NCBI RefSeq assembly: GCF_001665395.1
Contig: NZ_LZSG01000001.1
Span: forward strand, 62,001 to 126,000
Source: Mycobacterium sp. 1164966.3
GTDB taxonomy: Bacteria; Actinomycetota; Actinomycetes; Mycobacteriales; Mycobacteriaceae
Direction: 5' to 3'
DNA length: 64,000 nt
Every line of letters begins with the position of its first letter. Position 1 is the first letter of the stretch. A model generated the notes under the pieces. That model was not told where the DNA came from. It did not search any database and saw only the letters and a list, made by a program, of their open reading frames with translations. Positions 36,111 through 42,707 of the stretch are shown piece by piece. The translations under genes were made by a program, and so were the position numbers.

Positions 36111-36656
36111 ATGTCATCACACTCGCGGGAGGCACTCGAGGACTGGGTCGAACGCTGGCTGGAGGCCAACCGGTCGGCCGAACGGTCAGGCGACTGGAAG
36201 CCACTGGCGGATTTCTACGCCGACGACGCGACCTACGGGTGGAACATCGGCCCGAAAGAAGACGTGATGTGCGTCGGCATCGACGAGATCCGCGACATCG
36301 CACTGGGCCTCGAGATGGAGGGGCTGGAGAACTGGCAGTACCCGTATCAGAAGGTCATCATCGACGACAAGCAGGGCGAGATCGTCGGATTCTGGAAGCA
36401 GGTTGCGACGGACGCCGACGGCTCGCAGTCCGAGATCTACGGGATCGGCGGCAGCTGGTTCCGGCTCAACTCCGACGGCAAGATCGAATGGCAACGCGAC
36501 TTCTTCGACTTCGGCCACGTCCAGGCGCTCTACCTGGACCTGATGAAGGCCGGGAAGCTCTCCAAGGGAATGCAGAAGCGGATCGAGCGCAGCTTGGCCG
36601 GTGAGAAGTTGCCCGGCTACTACCCGCTGGGGCAGGCGCCCGTCCCGATCTGGTGA
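36111..36656 (+). CDS. NTF2/SnoaL-like protein
   Basis: 181 residues. WVERWLEANRSAERSGDWKPLADFYADDATYGWNIGPKED and EIRDIALGLEMEGLENWQYPYQKVIIDDKQGEIVGFWKQ show the cone-shaped NTF2-like fold, usually an enzyme or binding protein for a small hydrophobic molecule. Last gene of the cyp123-cyp51 operon, three bases after the ferredoxin stop. No catalytic residues can be assigned. Counterpart recalled as Rv0762c. Confidence 0.85.
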   Translation: MSSHSREALEDWVERWLEANRSAERSGDWKPLADFYADDATYGWNIGPKEDVMCVGIDEIRDIALGLEMEGLENWQYPYQKVIIDDKQGEIVGFWKQVATDADGSQSEIYGIGGSWFRLNSDGKIEWQRDFFDFGHVQALYLDLMKAGKLSKGMQKRIERSLAGEKLPGYYPLGQAPVPIW

Positions 36657-36678
36657 GCCCGCCGGTTAGCCCGACCCA

Positions 36679-36776
36679 ACCAAGCATTTGTTTCGTTGGA
36701 CGGCTATGCTGACCGGCAAGAGTGCCCTGTGGCACTCGTCACTACCGTGCCAGGCATGATGGGGCCAGGCACTCTT
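36679..36776. promoter_or_regulatory. Inverted repeats upstream of adhB
   Basis: AAGAGTGCC (36718-36726) can pair with GGCACTC at 36731-36737 or with the longer GGCACTCTT at 36768-36776, so two mutually exclusive hairpins are possible. At 36679-36692 ACCAAGCATTTGTT differs at one defined base from the published KstR2 consensus AnCAAGnnCTTGnT. The latter match could be chance. Confidence 0.35.
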
Positions 36777-36804
36777 TCAAAGGCGAAATGGGGTCAGGTC
36801 CAAC

Positions 36805-37932
36805 GTGAAGACAAAAGGCGCACTGATCTGGGAGTTCAACCAGCCCTGGTCCATCGAGGACATCGAGATCGGCGACCCCGTCAAGGACGAGGTCAAGATC
36901 CAGATGGAAGCGGCGGGCATGTGCCACTCCGACCACCATCTGGTTACCGGCGGCATCCCGATGGCGGGCTTCCCGGTGCTCGGCGGTCACGAGGGTGCGG
37001 GCATTGTCACCGAGGTCGGGCCCGGCGTGGAGGACCTTGCGCCCGGTGACCACGTGGTGCTGTCGTTCATCCCCTCTTGTGGGCAGTGTCCGACCTGCCA
37101 GGCGGGCATGCGCAACCTGTGCGACCTCGGTGCCGGGCTGCTGGCCGGCGCGGCGGTGAGTGACGGTACGTTCCGCATCCAGGCCCGCGGGCAGAACGTG
37201 TTCCCGATGACGCTGCTGGGGACGTTCTCGCCCTACATGGTCGTGCACCGCAGCTCGGTGGTGAAGATCGACCCGTCCGTTCCGTTCGAGGTGGCCGCGC
37301 TGGTCGGCTGCGGTGTCACCACCGGCTACGGTTCGGCGGTCCGCACCGCCGACATCCGGCCCGGCCAGGACGTCGCGATCGTCGGTGTCGGCGGAGTAGG
37401 CATGGCAGCGCTGCAAGGCGCCGTCGCCGCCGGCGCCCGCTACATCTTCGCGATCGACCCGGTGGAGTGGAAGCGCGATCAGGCCCTGAAGTTCGGCGCC
37501 ACCCACGTCTACCCCGACATCAACGCCGCGCTGATGGGGATCATGGAAGTCACCTACGGCCTGATGGCCCACAAGGTGATCGTGACCGTCGGTGAGCTGC
37601 ATGGCGGCGACATCGACAGCTACCTGAACATCACCGCCAAGGGCGGCACTTGTGTGGCGACAGCGATCGGCAGCCTGCTGGACACCAACGTGACCCTGAA
37701 CCTGGCGATGCTCACGCTGATGCAGAAGAACTTGCAGGGCACCATCTTCGGCGGTGGCAACCCGCAATACGACATCCCGCAATTGCTGGCGATGTACAAG
37801 GCCGGCAAGCTCAACCTCGACGACATGGTCACCACCCAGTACCGACTGGAGCAGATCAACGAGGGCTACCAAGACATGCTGGACGGCAAGAACATTCGAG
37901 GCGTCATCCGGTACACGGACGCTGACCGGTGA
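36805..37932 (+). CDS. adhB: Zinc-dependent alcohol dehydrogenase
   Basis: 375 residues from GTG 36805. Zinc motifs: MCHSDHHL (catalytic Cys), GHEGAGIV (catalytic His/Glu), SCGQCPTCQAGMRNLC (four structural Cys). NAD-binding segment VAIVGVGGVGMAALQGAVAAGARYIFAIDPV, with Asp indicating NAD. Class III-like medium-chain ADH. GTGA overlaps its stop with the next gene. Counterpart recalled as Rv0761c. Confidence 0.94.
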   Translation: MKTKGALIWEFNQPWSIEDIEIGDPVKDEVKIQMEAAGMCHSDHHLVTGGIPMAGFPVLGGHEGAGIVTEVGPGVEDLAPGDHVVLSFIPSCGQCPTCQAGMRNLCDLGAGLLAGAAVSDGTFRIQARGQNVFPMTLLGTFSPYMVVHRSSVVKIDPSVPFEVAALVGCGVTTGYGSAVRTADIRPGQDVAIVGVGGVGMAALQGAVAAGARYIFAIDPVEWKRDQALKFGATHVYPDINAALMGIMEVTYGLMAHKVIVTVGELHGGDIDSYLNITAKGGTCVATAIGSLLDTNVTLNLAMLTLMQKNLQGTIFGGGNPQYDIPQLLAMYKAGKLNLDDMVTTQYRLEQINEGYQDMLDGKNIRGVIRYTDADR

Positions 37933-38357
37933 CCCAAACGGTCGAATCGCCCGCGCTGACCGCATCCCAGTCGTCGTGGCGGTGCGTGCAGGCCCACGAT
38001 CGGGAGGGCTGGCTGGCCCTGATGGCCGACGATGTCGTCGTCGAGGACCCGATCGGCAAGTCCGTCACCAACCCCGACGGCACCGGCATCCGCGGGAAAG
38101 AAGCCGTCGCCGGCTTTTACGACAAGACCATCGCCCCCAACCAGCTGACGATCACCTGCGAAGAGACGTTCCCCTCGAGCTCACCCAATGAAATTGCTCA
38201 TATTCTGGTGCTGCACAGCAGGTTTGAGGGCGGCTTCACCGGCGAGGTCCGTGGCGTCTTCACCTACCGCGTCAATGACGCCGCCCTGATCACCAACCTG
38301 CGCGGGTACTGGAACCCGGAGATGATGAAGTTCGGCAAGGAGGAGTCGCAGACCTAG
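37929..38357 (+). CDS. Ketosteroid-isomerase-like (SnoaL) protein
   Basis: 142 residues from GTG 37929, overlapping the adhB stop. [30 protein letters not shown] is the NTF2-like opening with the Asp that acts as base in steroid isomerases (VEDP). The M. tuberculosis counterpart (recalled as Rv0760c) was described as a steroid-binding delta5-3-ketosteroid-isomerase-like protein. Paired with adhB, it fits modification of a steroid alcohol. Confidence 0.87.
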   Translation: MTQTVESPALTASQSSWRCVQAHDREGWLALMADDVVVEDPIGKSVTNPDGTGIRGKEAVAGFYDKTIAPNQLTITCEETFPSSSPNEIAHILVLHSRFEGGFTGEVRGVFTYRVNDAALITNLRGYWNPEMMKFGKEESQT

Positions 38358-38388
38358 CGGTCGGCGCCGGCGGCACTTTCGCCGCACC

Positions 38389-38401
38389 TATGCTTGAGCG
38401 C
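38389..38401 (+). promoter_or_regulatory. -10 element of the leaderless HIT gene
   Basis: TATGCT (38389-38394) followed by seven bases then ATG 38402. This supports 38402 over the in-frame TTG/ATG at 38390. Confidence 0.5.
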
Positions 38402-38806
38402 ATGCCGTCGATCTTCACCAAGATCATCAACCGTGAACTGCCCGGCCGCTTCGTGTACGAGGATGACGACGTCGTCGCATTCTTGACGATCGAACCCATG
38501 ACGCAAGGACACACGTTGGTGGTGCCCCGCGCCGAGATCGACCAGTGGCAAGAGGTCGACAGCGCAGCGTTCAACCGCGTCATGGCGGTGAGCCAGCTGA
38601 TCGGCAAGGCGGTCTGCCGGGCATTCCGGGCCGAGCGTGCCGGAGTGATCATCGCCGGGCTGGAGGTGCCCCATCTGCACGTTCACGTGTTCCCGACCCG
38701 TAGCCTGAGCGACTTCGGTTTCGCCAACGTCGACCGCAATCCTTCGCCGGAATCGCTGGATGACGCGCAGGCCAAGATCAAGGCGGCCCTGACCCAATTG
38801 ACTTGA
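38402..38806 (+). CDS. HIT-family nucleotide hydrolase
   Basis: 134 residues. [45 protein letters not shown] and the histidine triad HLHVHVFP identify a small HIT (HinT-like) hydrolase of nucleoside phosphoramidates. Converges on phoR; a long hairpin ends both. Counterpart recalled as Rv0759c. Confidence 0.93.
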   Translation: MPSIFTKIINRELPGRFVYEDDDVVAFLTIEPMTQGHTLVVPRAEIDQWQEVDSAAFNRVMAVSQLIGKAVCRAFRAERAGVIIAGLEVPHLHVHVFPTRSLSDFGFANVDRNPSPESLDDAQAKIKAALTQLT

Positions 38807-38821
38807 GGCCCCGGCCGGCCG

Positions 38822-38881
38822 CCGAGCGCGCGCAAATGTACGCAAATTCGCCGTCAAAGACGTACATTTGCGCACGCTCGG
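38822..38881. terminator. Long hairpin, likely bidirectional terminator
   Basis: Arms 38822-38842 and 38861-38881 pair at 20 of 21 positions around an 18-base loop. Between the convergent HIT and phoR genes and ending seven bases before the phoR stop. Confidence 0.75.
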
Positions 38882-38887
38882 CGGGTG

Positions 38888-40315
38888 TTAAACGTGTGCC
38901 GCGACATCGCTGACGCGCGGCATGCTGACCCGGAAGCAGCAACCTTCGCCCGGCGCGGTGCGCACGGTGACGACGCCACCGTGCGCACGCACCAGTGAGT
39001 CGACGATCGAGAGTCCCAGCCCGGTGCCACCGCTGGCCCGGGCCCGTGACGAGTCGGTGCGGTAAAACCTCTCGAACACCCGTCCGGCATCCTCTTCGGT
39101 CATGCCGGGACCTTTGTCGGCGACCTCGAGCACGGCGTCGTCGCCGTCGGTTCCCACCCGGACCGTGATATCGGCAGTCTCCGGGGTGTGCTGGATGGCG
39201 TTGGCAATGAGGTTGCTCAGCACCTGACGCAACCGCGCCTCGTCGCCCAGCACCTCGGGGGTTCCCGGGCCATCGAGCACCTGCATGGTGATGCCGCGCT
39301 TGGGGTCCATCGCCTCCGCGTCGTGCACGGCGTCGCTGGCCAACGCCAGCAGATCCACCCGATGGTGTTCGAGCGGGCGCTGCACGTCCAGCCGGGCCAG
39401 CAGCAGTAAATCGTCGACCAGCAGACCCATTCGGCTGGCTTCGCTTTCGATGCGCGACAGCAGCATGGCCACATCGCGCGCGGCGCCCTGCCGGTACAAC
39501 TCCGCGAACCCGCGGATGGTCGTCAATGGGGTGCGCAGCTCGTGGCTGGCGTCGGTGATGAACCGTCGCATCCGCTCCTCCGAGCCGCGGGCCTTCTCGG
39601 CCGACGACTCCGAGGAAGCCAGCGCTTGCTGGATCTGCGCAAGCATCCCGTTGAGCGCCAAGGAAAGTCGGCCGACCTCGGTCCGGGGGTCACGCTCCGG
39701 AACCCGTCGATCCAACTGGCCCGCAGCGATCGCCGCGGCGGTCTTCTCGACTTCGGCCAGCGGCCGCAGACTGCGGTGTACCACAGCGTAGCCGGCGAGC
39801 CCCACCACGACCAGCACCGCCACACCGATGCCGAACTGCAGCCAGACCAGGGAGCGAACCGTGTGCTGGACGTCGGACAGATCGACCGCCACGGTGGTAA
39901 GCCCGTGTGGTCCGCGCACCGACACGGCCCGCCACTGAATGTTCGAGCCGTTGACCGACGGAAGCGTCGTCGGATAGGGACCGACGTCATTGCTGGGCGG
40001 CAGGGCCGGTTCGGCGTTGCGGTCGTTGATGGCGGTGAAGGTGGCGCCGTCGACGCCGATGCCGCGCACGTAGAACTTCGACGGCGGGCGGCCCGGGTCG
40101 GGGCCCTCGTAGGGTGGCGCCAATTGGCGTCGCGGCGCCTGCGCCCAGCTGCGCGAAGCCTCGAGCAGCGTCGAGTCGATGCGGCTCACCAGGCTGTGAC
40201 GCAGGATCGAGGTGACCGCGATTCCCGACGTCGCCAGTCCGCACGCCACCAAGACCAGGGTGCCGGCCACCAGGCCCACCCGCAGCGGCAATCCACGTCG
40301 ACGCTGTTTCGCCAT
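38888..40315 (-). CDS. phoR: Sensor histidine kinase PhoR
   Basis: 475 residues. Two transmembrane helices (about 15-38, GTLVLVACGLATSGIAVTSIL; about 160-185, GIGVAVLVVVGLAGYAVV) bracket an extracytoplasmic sensor domain with DRNAEPALPP. Then HAMP, HisKA with the phospho-accepting His near residue 257 in SHELRTPLTTIRGFAELY, and the ATPase domain with NLIANAIQHT, DKGPGMTEED and GGTGLGLSI. Partner of PhoP, whose gene lies 34 bases upstream. Controls acid-stress, lipid and secretion genes in M. tuberculosis. Confidence 0.97.
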   Translation of the reverse strand: MAKQRRRGLPLRVGLVAGTLVLVACGLATSGIAVTSILRHSLVSRIDSTLLEASRSWAQAPRRQLAPPYEGPDPGRPPSKFYVRGIGVDGATFTAINDRNAEPALPPSNDVGPYPTTLPSVNGSNIQWRAVSVRGPHGLTTVAVDLSDVQHTVRSLVWLQFGIGVAVLVVVGLAGYAVVHRSLRPLAEVEKTAAAIAAGQLDRRVPERDPRTEVGRLSLALNGMLAQIQQALASSESSAEKARGSEERMRRFITDASHELRTPLTTIRGFAELYRQGAARDVAMLLSRIESEASRMGLLVDDLLLLARLDVQRPLEHHRVDLLALASDAVHDAEAMDPKRGITMQVLDGPGTPEVLGDEARLRQVLSNLIANAIQHTPETADITVRVGTDGDDAVLEVADKGPGMTEEDAGRVFERFYRTDSSRARASGGTGLGLSIVDSLVRAHGGVVTVRTAPGEGCCFRVSMPRVSDVAAHV

Positions 40316-40349
40316 ATCCGCCTATCTCGCCGCGTGAGTGCCCGGTAGT

Positions 40350-41069
40350 TCAGCGCGGCTCGCGCAATACATAACCGACTCCACGCAACGTGTGCAGCAG
40401 CCGCTTCTCCCCGGTATCGATTTTGCGGCGCAGATATGAGACGTAGGACTCGACGACGTTGACGTCGCCCCCGAAGTCGTAGCGCCACACGTGGTCAAGA
40501 ATCTTGGGTTTGCTCAGCACGGTGCCCGCATTGATTACGAAATAGCGCAGCAGCGTGAACTCGGTCGGTGACAACGACACTGGCTCGCCGGCCTTCCACA
40601 CCTCGTGGGTCTCCTCGTCGAGCTCGATATCGGCGAACGTCAGGCGGGCGTTGCGTGGTTGGGAGCTGCCCTTGCCGGCCCGTCGCAGGATGACCCGCAG
40701 CCGGGCAACGACTTCTTCGAGGCTGAACGGCTTGGTGACATAGTCATCGCCGCCCAGGGTCAGGCCGGCAATCTTGTCCTGCAGAGAATCGCGGGCGGTC
40801 AGAAATAATGCCGGGGCGTCGATGCCGTCGGCGCGCAGTCGGCGCAGCACCCCGAAGCCGTCCATTCCAGGCATCATCACGTCGAGGATCACCGCGTCCG
40901 GGCGGGCCTCGCGGGCACGATCTAGCGCCTGGGCCCCGTTGGTCGCGGTGTAAACCTCAAATCCCTGGAACTTGAGACTCACTGAGAGAAGTTCGACGAT
41001 GTTGTCCTCGTCGTCGACGACGAGGACACGAGCCTCCGGTGTGGATTCGCGTTGAGTTGCTGCTGTCAT
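40350..41069 (-). CDS. phoP: Response regulator PhoP
   Basis: 239 residues from ATG 41069. Receiver domain with acidic pocket VVDDED, phosphorylation Asp near residue 63 in DAVILDVMMPGMDGFGVLRRL, Thr/Lys switch residues (FLTARD, VTKPF), linker, and an OmpR-type winged helix (LTFADIELDEETHEVWKAG...SPTEFTLLRYFVINAGTVLSKPKILDHVW...SYLRRKID). Almost every core residue matches M. tuberculosis PhoP as recalled; only the N-terminal tail differs. First gene of the phoPR operon. A PhoP-box-like direct repeat lies 45 bases upstream. Confidence 0.98.
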   Translation of the reverse strand: MTAATQRESTPEARVLVVDDEDNIVELLSVSLKFQGFEVYTATNGAQALDRAREARPDAVILDVMMPGMDGFGVLRRLRADGIDAPALFLTARDSLQDKIAGLTLGGDDYVTKPFSLEEVVARLRVILRRAGKGSSQPRNARLTFADIELDEETHEVWKAGEPVSLSPTEFTLLRYFVINAGTVLSKPKILDHVWRYDFGGDVNVVESYVSYLRRKIDTGEKRLLHTLRGVGYVLREPR

Positions 41070-41106
41070 CACGTCAGTTCTCTCGCATCAAGTTGAACGG
41101 TACCTT

Positions 41107-41131
41107 CACAATGGTTGTGTAATTCCTGTGA
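41107..41131 (-). promoter_or_regulatory. Candidate PhoP autoregulatory site
   Basis: On the minus strand, TCACAGGAATTACACAAC (41114-41131) is a direct repeat of a TCACAGC-like heptamer with 4-base spacer, the layout of PhoP boxes. It overlaps the perfect inverted repeat CACAA-TGG-TTGTG (41107-41119). Confidence 0.5.
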
Positions 41132-41229
41132 GGTCGGTACCAATGGTCTGACAAGATTCTGCCAGTGCTCATTGTGTCCGCTTAATGCTTGCTGCGCTAT
41201 TCAGGCTTAGCGCGAATACACTTCGCAGC

Positions 41230-41952
41230 ATGGATCTGGGCAAAAGCATCGTGGCTCTTGCGACCGCTCCCGCGCGAATCGGGATAGCGGCCACCGAGGC
41301 GAGCCTGAACCTCGCCCGCGCGGCCCTGGGACTGGCGAAGCAGGCGCTGGGCGACAGCGGCAACGGCGGCTCGAATGCGATGGCCAACATGCTCGGGATC
41401 GACGACGCGCTGGCCCGGGCCAACCGGCTGGCCAGATTGCTCGACGACGACATGCCGCTGGGACGTGCCGTAGCTCCCGACGGGCCGATGGACCGGTTGC
41501 TGCGCCCGGGCGGCTTGGTCGACCTGGTGACATCGCCCGGCGGTTTGCTCGACCGTCTGACTGCGGAAGGCGGCAGTCTGCAGCGCGCGCTGCAGCCCGG
41601 TGGGCTGGCCGATCGGTTGCTCGCCGAGGACGGGATGGTCGAGCGCTTGCTGGCTGAGGACGGGGTGGCCGAGCGGCTGCTGGCCGAAGGCGGACTGATC
41701 GACCAGATCACCTCCAAGGACGGGCCCCTGGAACAGCTGACCGACCTCGCCGACACCCTCGCCCGGCTGGCGCCCGGGATGGAGGCGCTGGAGCCTGCCA
41801 TCGCCACGCTGCAAGACGCCGTCACGGCGCTCACGCTGGTGGTTAACCCGTTGAGCAATATCGCCGAACGCATCCCGCTGCCCCGGCGCCCACCGCGGCG
41901 CTCGTCGGTGCGGCCGGTGCGGTCCCAACGCATCATCGACAGCGACGATTGA
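41230..41952 (+). CDS. Decapeptide-repeat protein next to phoP
   Basis: 240 residues from ATG 41230 (41185 is a possible longer start). Helical N-terminal part (SIVALATAPARIGIAATEASLNLARAALG), then nine tandem ten-residue units at about residues 83-172 (bases 41476-41745) of pattern x-G/D-G-x-x-D/E-R-L-L/T-A, such as EDGVAERLLA and PGGLADRLLA. A heptad-like helix follows (LTDLADTLARLAPGMEALEPAIATLQDAV) and a basic Pro/Arg tail. No known family; counterpart recalled as Rv0756c, hypothetical. Divergent from phoP with 160 bases between, so PhoP could control it. Confidence 0.8.
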   Translation: MDLGKSIVALATAPARIGIAATEASLNLARAALGLAKQALGDSGNGGSNAMANMLGIDDALARANRLARLLDDDMPLGRAVAPDGPMDRLLRPGGLVDLVTSPGGLLDRLTAEGGSLQRALQPGGLADRLLAEDGMVERLLAEDGVAERLLAEGGLIDQITSKDGPLEQLTDLADTLARLAPGMEALEPAIATLQDAVTALTLVVNPLSNIAERIPLPRRPPRRSSVRPVRSQRIIDSDD

Positions 41953-41979
41953 GCGGTTAGGCTTGCACCGGTTTTACCG

Positions 41980-42017
41980 GCCTCCTTAGCTCAGTGGTAG
42001 AGCACTCGCCTTGTAAG
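41980..42017 (+). pseudogene. tRNA-Thr(UGU) 5' half, truncated
   Basis: 38 bases match a tRNA 5' half: acceptor strand GCCTCCT, TA, D stem-loop GCTC-AGTGGTA-GAGC, and anticodon stem-loop CTCGC-CTTGTAA with anticodon UGU. After base 42017 the anticodon stem cannot pair, and neither a T arm nor a proper 3' acceptor strand is seen. Probably broken by insertion or deletion at a tRNA target site. Confidence 0.7.
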
Positions 42018-42707
42018 ACGGGCGGGTCGAACGTTACCTGGATGCTTAGGCAGCTGGAGCGTCAATAGGACTGACCGTCGGCGTACCGCTTTCGCCGGTA
42101 ATAGCGACCGCTTGCTGGCAAGGCCGCTGGTCGATGCTGAAACGTATAAGACATCAGTGCCTCGATTTTCTACGTTTCGGTTACCCGGAGGATCGGCAAA
42201 GAACGCAGGCAATCCGCGCCAATCTTCTGAAAGCCGGTGTAAGAGCTTTAGTTTGACAATTGTTGAACAAGTAAGCTAGGCACTGGTCGAAGCGCGAGCA
42301 TGGGCAGTTCTTACGGTGCTCCATTCGGTCGGTGGTGTCGCCTCGTCTGGCTCCTCGTTGCAATCCAGCTATATCCAGGTCGCTTTGCGCTTCGTTGCCA
42401 CGTGCCTACCTGTCCCACGTTCGACGGACAGACGTCGCGGTAGTGGCGAAGTGAGAGTCTCGTGTCACGTCATTTCGAGACAAGACCCAACAACCTCTAC
42501 GCGCCGACGTCCAACCGCCGACGAGCCTGGCAGCACTGCCCTGCGTACATTTCGTTCACCGAGGATCGGGTCTGGCCTTGAGTTCGAGCCGCGCGGCACT
42601 CACCAACTGAAGGGCGTGCCCGGCGAATGGCAGCTCTTCGCGGTCGCGTCGTAGACGCGGGTCTGCTGAACCACATTCGCCTGTCGCGGCAAGGTCAGCG
42701 ATCATTT
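42018..42707. other. Decayed region with no intact gene
   Basis: 690 bases after the tRNA half have no convincing coding frame, many stops in all frames and locally lower GC (around 42200-42280). The only recognisable content is the cyclase tail fragment at 42436-42654. Reads as remnants of inserted DNA. Confidence 0.6.
42436..42654 (+). pseudogene. C-terminal fragment of an adenylate/guanylate cyclase domain gene
   Basis: The last residues of an open frame read GLEFEPRGTHQLKGVPGEWQLFAVAS before the stop, the typical sequence after a class III cyclase domain; GSGEVRVS about 45 residues earlier resembles the GEVLVS strand of such domains, but the part between is scrambled. No catalytic residues are left. 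A remnant, facing the intact cyclase-ATPase gene. Confidence 0.6.

Noticed and set aside
42181..42363. Small minus-strand frame with Cys residues in the decayed region
   Set aside because: No conserved motif and no initiation signal; surrounded by stops in an otherwise degraded stretch.
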